DNA from: Bradyrhizobium sp. OK095
Lineage (GTDB): Bacteria > Pseudomonadota > Alphaproteobacteria > Rhizobiales > Xanthobacteraceae
Assembly (NCBI RefSeq): GCF_900109945.1
Contig: NZ_FOBX01000001.1
Location: 372,001 to 436,000 of the forward strand
Direction: 5' to 3'
DNA: 64,000 nucleotides
Position 1 is the stretch's first letter; the number at the start of each line of letters is the position of its first letter. A program made the position numbers and the translations under genes. Positions 59,959-64,000 of the stretch are shown here, piece after piece. The notes under the pieces are model-generated. The model saw nothing but the letters and a program-made list of their open reading frames with translations, searched no databases and was not told the DNA's origin.

Positions 59959-60939
59959 TTAGTTTGATCCGGCCGCCGCAGCCGTGAAGCTGCGGTCGAC
60001 GGCTTTGCTGACGTCGAGCGTCTTCGGCAGGATGCCGTAGCGCGTCGAGCGATCCGACGCCGCCTGGATCTCCTTCACCACAGTCTCGTCGATCACGATC
60101 GGGCTGGTGCGCTGCGCGGTGTAGGCGGACAGCAGCACGTCCTCGGGCAGCTTGGTTAGCTCGGCCGTGCTCCTGGCGTATTCACTGATGTGATCCAGCG
60201 ACCACAGCCGTGCCTTGTTCAGCCGCTGCACAAGGTCCTGCACCGCGGCGCGCTTGGTGGCGATGGCGTTGTCGGAGGCGACGATGAAGGTGATGGTCGG
60301 CGTCAGGCCTTCGCCGTCGGCGATCACGCGGGCCCTGTCCTTCAGCGTCGCGAACGAGACATAGGGCTCCCATATCGCCCACGCGTCGATCGAGCCCGCG
60401 ACCAAAGCGATCTTGGCATCGACCGGGCCGAGCGGCGCGAAGGTCGCGTCCTCGAGCTTGATCTGCGCCTTCTCCAGTGTCGCGTCGATCAGGAACTGGC
60501 CCCAGCCGCCGCGCGTGCCGGCGAGACGCTTTCCTTTGAGGTCGGCGGCCGAATTGATCGGTGAATCCTGGCGCACCAGGATCGCTTGCGTCTTCGCATC
60601 CGAACGCGTGCCGCCGATCGCCTTGATCGGCGCACCGGCCGCGTAGACCGAGAGGAAGGAGAGATCGCCGGTATAGCCGACGTCGAGCGCGCCGGCGTTG
60701 AGCGCTTCCAGGATTGGTGCTGCGGCAGGGAATTCCGACCATTCGATTTTGTAGGGCAAATCCTTTGCGTAGCCAGAGATTTCGAGCAGCGAGCGGTTGC
60801 CGCCCTTCTGGTCGCCGACGCGCAGCACGACCGTGTCGGCGGCGAAGGACGCTGCAGCGGTCGACAACGTAATCGCAGCGGCGAACAGCGATGCGGCGAG
60901 CCTGCGGGTGATGGAATGATCGTCGGAGTTGATGCTCAT
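59959..60939 (-). CDS. ABC transporter substrate-binding protein, aliphatic-sulfonate (SsuA) type
   Basis: 326 residues from MSINSDDHSITRR; the frame continues 41 codons upstream through the palindromic leader. A signal peptide with a long basic lead ends near residue 33 (ASFAAD). SsuA-like features: VLRVGDQKGGNRSLLEISGY, ALNAGALDVGYTGDLSFLSVYAAG, and AIWEPYVSFATLKDRARVI. It binds a sulfonate, taurine-like compound or similar. No permease or ATPase adjoins it on this strand; the transporter genes on the opposite strand have their own binding protein. Confidence 0.88.
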   Translation of the reverse strand: MSINSDDHSITRRLAASLFAAAITLSTAAASFAADTVVLRVGDQKGGNRSLLEISGYAKDLPYKIEWSEFPAAAPILEALNAGALDVGYTGDLSFLSVYAAGAPIKAIGGTRSDAKTQAILVRQDSPINSAADLKGKRLAGTRGGWGQFLIDATLEKAQIKLEDATFAPLGPVDAKIALVAGSIDAWAIWEPYVSFATLKDRARVIADGEGLTPTITFIVASDNAIATKRAAVQDLVQRLNKARLWSLDHISEYARSTAELTKLPEDVLLSAYTAQRTSPIVIDETVVKEIQAASDRSTRYGILPKTLDVSKAVDRSFTAAAAGSN

Positions 60940-60956
60940 GTGATCCGTCTTGTTGC

Positions 60957-60979
60957 TTTGCTCACAATGCGTGAGCAAA
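60957..60979. promoter_or_regulatory. Perfect 9-bp palindrome in the leader of the SsuA-like gene
   Basis: TTTGCTCAC and GTGAGCAAA are exact inverted repeats around five bases (AATGC). It lies 18 bases before the minus-strand start codon, so it is a probable operator or leader hairpin. Confidence 0.7.
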
Positions 60980-61414
60980 CGATGCTGCGAGACGGTCAAG
61001 TCTATGATCGCGCGATGCGCAGTCAATGAAATGGCCGTCCGTATTGCGCGCGCATCGGGCAAGGACGTTTCAGCGAAGCACTGCTTTCGAGAATGTGCGC
61101 CGTGCGTGTTGCGTAGATGCGCAAGAATGAAGCAAGGAAGGGAGCCGCACCGCGCTCTGCCGATCGAGGCACCAGCGAAAATCGTTTCATCGTTCCCGCT
61201 TGCGCGGATGGAGAGAATGACTTCGCTTCGCGCTACATTCGAAATTCCATTTCATTGACGATGCAGCGACTGCGCCGCATGATTTGGGCATCGCATCAAA
61301 ACGGCGCGTGAAGCGTCGGCGAAAAATATTCTCTCAACGCAGCTCCGTACGGAACATGCGCAACGCGAAGCGCTGCGCGAATGGCGGAGCTGTGCCAATG
61401 CAGGAGTGGGGCTG
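60980..61414. other. Divergent intergenic region
   Basis: No supported gene. It contains the promoters of two opposed transport units. An exact 13-bp inverted repeat (GTCAATGAAATGG at 61022-61034, CCATTTCATTGAC at 61247-61259) spans most of it. On the minus strand a possible promoter for the SsuA-like gene is TTGACT (complement of 61021-61026) with TAGACT 16 bases on. Confidence 0.5.
61022..61259. repeat. 13-bp inverted repeat pair (outer ends)
   Basis: Left copy GTCAATGAAATGG (61022-61034) and right copy CCATTTCATTGAC (61247-61259), 212 bases apart, exact over 13 bases. Each copy is upstream of one of the two divergent transcription units, so they look like the same regulator's site used twice. 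Confidence 0.6.
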
Positions 61415-62518
61415 ATGGACAACGACAACAAGCGCAGCGGATTGGGTCTCGACCGGCGTCGTGTGCTCCAGGCGGGATTGGCTGCGACGTTCGCCGCGCC
61501 GCTTGGTGCTTTTGGTGCAGCACAGGCCTTTGCGCCGCAGGCGATCGTGCCCGGTGTCGACCTCTCGGAGTTTCCGCTGTGCCGGACGGCCTCGGACGCA
61601 CCCGCGCTCACGGGCGCCCCGCGTAAGCTAAAGCTGTCGTGGAATGCCGGCGCGGTGTGCCTCGCGCCGGTGCCGGTTGCCATCGAGCACGGCTTCTTCC
61701 AGAAGCACAATCTCGACATCGAGCTCATCAACTATTCCGGCTCGACCGACCAACTGCTCGAAGCGATCGCAACCGGAAAAAGCGATGCCGGTCTCGGCAT
61801 GGCGCTGCGCTGGCTAAAACCGCTGGAGCAGGGCTTTGATGTCAAGATCGCCGCCGGCACCCATGGCGGTTGCATGCGCGTGCTGACCCGCGCCGACTCC
61901 AGCGTGAGCAAGCTCGCCGACCTCAAGGGCAAGATCGTCGCGGTCGGCGATCTCGGCGGTCCCGACAAGAACTTCTTCTCGATCCAGTTGGCCAAACTCG
62001 GCATCGATCCCAACAAGGATATCGACTGGCGCGCCTATCCCGGCAATCTCCTCAACGTCGCGGTGGAGAAGGGCGAGGTGCAGGCCTTCCTGTCGTCGGA
62101 CCCGCTGGGTTATCTCTGGCTCAAGGACAGCCAGTACAAGGAGGTCGCCTCGAATCTCGACGGTGAATATCGCGACAAGAGCTGCTGCATCCTTGGCCTG
62201 CGCGGCTCGCTCGTGCGCGAGGAGCCGCAGGTCGCGCGCGCCCTCACGCAGGCGCTGCTCGATGCCGCGATGTTCACCGCGCAGAATCCGTCTGTGACGG
62301 CAAAATCGTTCCAGCCTTACGCGCCGAAGACGGCATCGCTCGCCGATATCGAGGGCATGGTGCGCTACCATACCCACCACCATCATCCCGTCGGCGAAGT
62401 GCTGAAGCGTGAGCTGAAGGCCTATGCCGACGATCTCAAGAGCGTGCAGGTCTTCAAGCAGAGCACCGATACGGCCAAATTCGCGGAGCGCATCTATGTC
62501 GACGTATTCGCTGTCTGA
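61415..62518 (+). CDS. ABC transporter substrate-binding protein, Tat-exported, nitrate/sulfonate type
   Basis: 367 residues from the ATG after GGAGTGGGGCTG. The lead DRRRVLQAGLAATFAAPLG is a Tat-type signal. The core is a CmpA/NrtA/SsuA-like two-lobe protein (KLSWNAGAVCLAPVPVAIEH, INYSGSTDQLLEAIATGKSD). Near the end a four-histidine run (YHTHHHHPVG) suggests metal contact. The stop overlaps the permease start by 23 bases. First gene of a three-gene transporter. Confidence 0.88.
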   Translation: MDNDNKRSGLGLDRRRVLQAGLAATFAAPLGAFGAAQAFAPQAIVPGVDLSEFPLCRTASDAPALTGAPRKLKLSWNAGAVCLAPVPVAIEHGFFQKHNLDIELINYSGSTDQLLEAIATGKSDAGLGMALRWLKPLEQGFDVKIAAGTHGGCMRVLTRADSSVSKLADLKGKIVAVGDLGGPDKNFFSIQLAKLGIDPNKDIDWRAYPGNLLNVAVEKGEVQAFLSSDPLGYLWLKDSQYKEVASNLDGEYRDKSCCILGLRGSLVREEPQVARALTQALLDAAMFTAQNPSVTAKSFQPYAPKTASLADIEGMVRYHTHHHHPVGEVLKRELKAYADDLKSVQVFKQSTDTAKFAERIYVDVFAV

Positions 62519-63518
62519 CGGCCTCGCCTCCGGCGCGCCGCGCCTCTCGCGCACTCCGGTTCTTGCGAGTTGGCTCCGGGAATCCGGCGTCGGCGTGCTC
62601 GCCAGCATTGCCTGGATGGCCTTTGGCCTGTCCTGCCTGTGGTGGGAGGACCTCGGCGACTGGTCGCGCACCCATTCGCTCGGCATTGCCGCCTTCATCG
62701 TCGCCGCAATCGCCTTGTTCGGCACGGTCGGCGCCGATTATCTGGGCTCCGCGGGCAAGGCCTTGCGCCAGCGCGCGCCGTGGCTCGTTGCGCTCGGTGC
62801 GTTCCTGACGTTGTGGGAAGTTGCCACCGCAAAATTCGCATGGCTGCCGCTGCCGTTCTTTCCGCCGCCGCAATCGATCATCGAGGTCTATACCGATGAT
62901 CTGCCAAAGCTGCTCGACAGCGTGTTTGCCTCGGTCAAGCTTCAGCTCGGCGGCTATCTGATCGGCGCGACGGTTGGCTTCCTGACCGGCGTCTCGATCG
63001 GCTGGTCGCGTGCGGTCGGCTATTGGGTGCATCCGGTGCTGCGCTTCATCGGCCCGCTGCCGGCAACCGCCTGGCTGCCGATCGCCTTCTTCACGTTTCC
63101 ATCGAGCTGGAGCGCCTCGACCTTCCTGATCGCGCTCGCGACCGGCTTCCCCGTCACCGTGCTGACCTGGTCGGGCGTCGCAAGCGTCAGCAACGCCTAT
63201 TACGACGTCGCGCGCACGCTGGGGGCAAAACCGTCCTTCCTGGTGCTGAAGGTTGCCATCCCCGCAGCACTCCCACACGTGTTCGTCGGCCTGTTCATGG
63301 GGCTCGGCTCGTCGTTCGCCGTGTTGGTCGTCGCCGAGATGATCGGCGTTAAGGCCGGCCTCGGCTGGTACCTGCAATGGGCGCAGGGGTGGGCCGCTTA
63401 CGCCAACATGTATGCGGCGCTGATCGTGATGTCGCTGCTCTGCTCCGGCGCGATCACGCTGCTGTTTTCGATCCGCGACCGCCTGCTGGTCTGGCAGAAG
63501 GGGACTGTGAAATGGTAG
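62496..63518 (+). CDS. ABC transporter permease, nitrate/sulfonate type, N-terminally extended
   Basis: 340 residues. It overlaps the binding-protein gene by 23 bases. The first 95 residues hold two or three extra membrane helices before the usual SsuC-like core of six (ALGAFLTLWEVATAKFAWLP onward). The coupling loop is YYDVARTLGAKPSFLVLKVA. The stop overlaps the ATPase start by seven bases. The extension may fix partner specificity. Confidence 0.88.
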   Translation: MSTYSLSDGLASGAPRLSRTPVLASWLRESGVGVLASIAWMAFGLSCLWWEDLGDWSRTHSLGIAAFIVAAIALFGTVGADYLGSAGKALRQRAPWLVALGAFLTLWEVATAKFAWLPLPFFPPPQSIIEVYTDDLPKLLDSVFASVKLQLGGYLIGATVGFLTGVSIGWSRAVGYWVHPVLRFIGPLPATAWLPIAFFTFPSSWSASTFLIALATGFPVTVLTWSGVASVSNAYYDVARTLGAKPSFLVLKVAIPAALPHVFVGLFMGLGSSFAVLVVAEMIGVKAGLGWYLQWAQGWAAYANMYAALIVMSLLCSGAITLLFSIRDRLLVWQKGTVKW

Positions 63519-64000
63519 CCGCAACTGCACTGGCCGAAATCACGACACCGCCGGCCGCCGGCGCCGCGCTCGACATCGAGCAGGTCAGCCACGCCTTCGA
63601 CATCGATGGTGTCGAGTTGCCGGTGCTCAGCGACGTCAGCCTCTCCGTCGAGCCCGGCGAGTTCGTCGCGCTGCTCGGCCCGTCCGGCTGCGGCAAGTCG
63701 ACCTTGCTGCGGCTCGTTGCTGGCCTCGACAAGCCCGGGGCGGGAAGCTTGCGCGAGGACGAGGTTCGCATCAGACGCCCGCATCCCTCGCGCGTCGTCG
63801 TGTTCCAGGATCCGACGCTGTTTCCGTGGCGTACGGTCTGGGACAACGTCGCGCTCGGGCTCGAAGCGCAGGGCATTTTGAAGAGCCAGCGTCATCGCGT
63901 GGACGATGCGCTCGATCTCGTCGGGCTATCGGACTTCTGCACCGCCTATCCGCACCAGCTCTCCGGCGGCATGGCGCAGCGCGTCGCGCTGGCGCGGGCG
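63512..64000 (+). CDS. ABC transporter ATP-binding protein (cut by the window edge)
   Basis: 163 residues visible. Walker A GPSGCGKST, Q-loop VFQDPTLFPWRTVWDN and signature LSGGMAQRVALAR are present; Walker B lies beyond the edge. SsuB/TauB/NrtD type. The ATG sits within the permease stop region (ATGGTAG). Confidence 0.92.
   Translation, partial: MVAATALAEITTPPAAGAALDIEQVSHAFDIDGVELPVLSDVSLSVEPGEFVALLGPSGCGKSTLLRLVAGLDKPGAGSLREDEVRIRRPHPSRVVVFQDPTLFPWRTVWDNVALGLEAQGILKSQRHRVDDALDLVGLSDFCTAYPHQLSGGMAQRVALARA

Overview
The window looks like chromosome from a Bradyrhizobium-type alphaproteobacterium. This is inferred from the high GC content, the dense ABC-transporter content, the family resemblance of most proteins, and several palindromic intergenic repeat families of the kind common in Bradyrhizobium/Rhodopseudomonas. 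I see no prophage, insertion sequence, integrase, rRNA operon or CRISPR array. One tRNA gene (initiator tRNA-fMet) is present. Most of the window is ordinary metabolic and transport chromosome. The accessory-looking parts are about 13.1-16.5 kb, 26-33.6 kb and 42-54 kb.

Layout. 0-3.8 kb: end of a PLP-dependent threonine/serine dehydratase, then ilvN, a methyltransferase, a LysE-type exporter and ilvC (branched-chain amino acid synthesis). 4.3-8.9 kb: a short-chain dehydrogenase, a membrane protein divergent from a TetR regulator with two matching operators between them, a sulfatase/LtaS-like membrane enzyme and a rhodanese. 9-11.3 kb: an osmoprotectant ABC transporter with permease and binding protein fused. 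11.4-18.2 kb: ATPase and permease of a nitrate/sulfonate-type ABC transporter, then an ECF-sigma operon (DUF305, YVTN beta-propeller, sigma, anti-sigma) with its own likely autoregulated promoter, a convergent cupin gene, and then a binding protein that probably belongs to the transporter upstream. 18.2-24.6 kb: a NUDIX protein and a complete Liv-type transporter (K-G-F-H-M) whose last gene overlaps a polyphosphate kinase 2.

24.9-33.6 kb: a metallo-beta-lactamase-fold protein, a TIGR03032-like protein with an odd in-frame tail, tRNA-fMet, a HilA-like regulator (winged helix plus helical-repeat-like region) directly upstream of a 1160-residue autotransporter with 14 tandem repeats, and a decayed metallopeptidase gene. 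33.8-39.2 kb: an MscS channel, a Bug-type binding protein and malic enzyme. 39.5-45.3 kb: a BlaI/M56 (BlaR1-like) pair with an unusual sensor half, and a DUF1800/DUF1501 pair. 45.3-47.4 kb: an RlpA lipoprotein and several very small genes. 47.5-54.7 kb: LysR regulator, MFS pump, a Baeyer-Villiger monooxygenase fused to an esterase, and a secreted carboxylesterase-fold protein without its nucleophile serine. 54.8-59.8 kb: small proteins, a DODA-type dioxygenase, a SemiSWEET, glgC-glgA and a Gly/Tyr-rich secreted protein. 59.8-64 kb: two divergent sulfonate/nitrate-type ABC systems around a regulatory region with a strong palindrome and a distant inverted repeat; the last gene runs off the edge.

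The strongest leads are: (1) the self-controlled ECF operon lying between a transporter and its probable binding protein; (2) the monooxygenase-esterase fusion; (3) the carboxylesterase-like protein lacking its catalytic serine; (4) the HilA-like regulator next to the repeat-rich autotransporter; (5) the M56 sensor with a duplicated C-terminal module. No wholly new system could be proven from sequence alone. Start codons were chosen by Shine-Dalgarno (SD) match, signal peptide and overlap with neighbours, so several differ from the longest possible reading frame.
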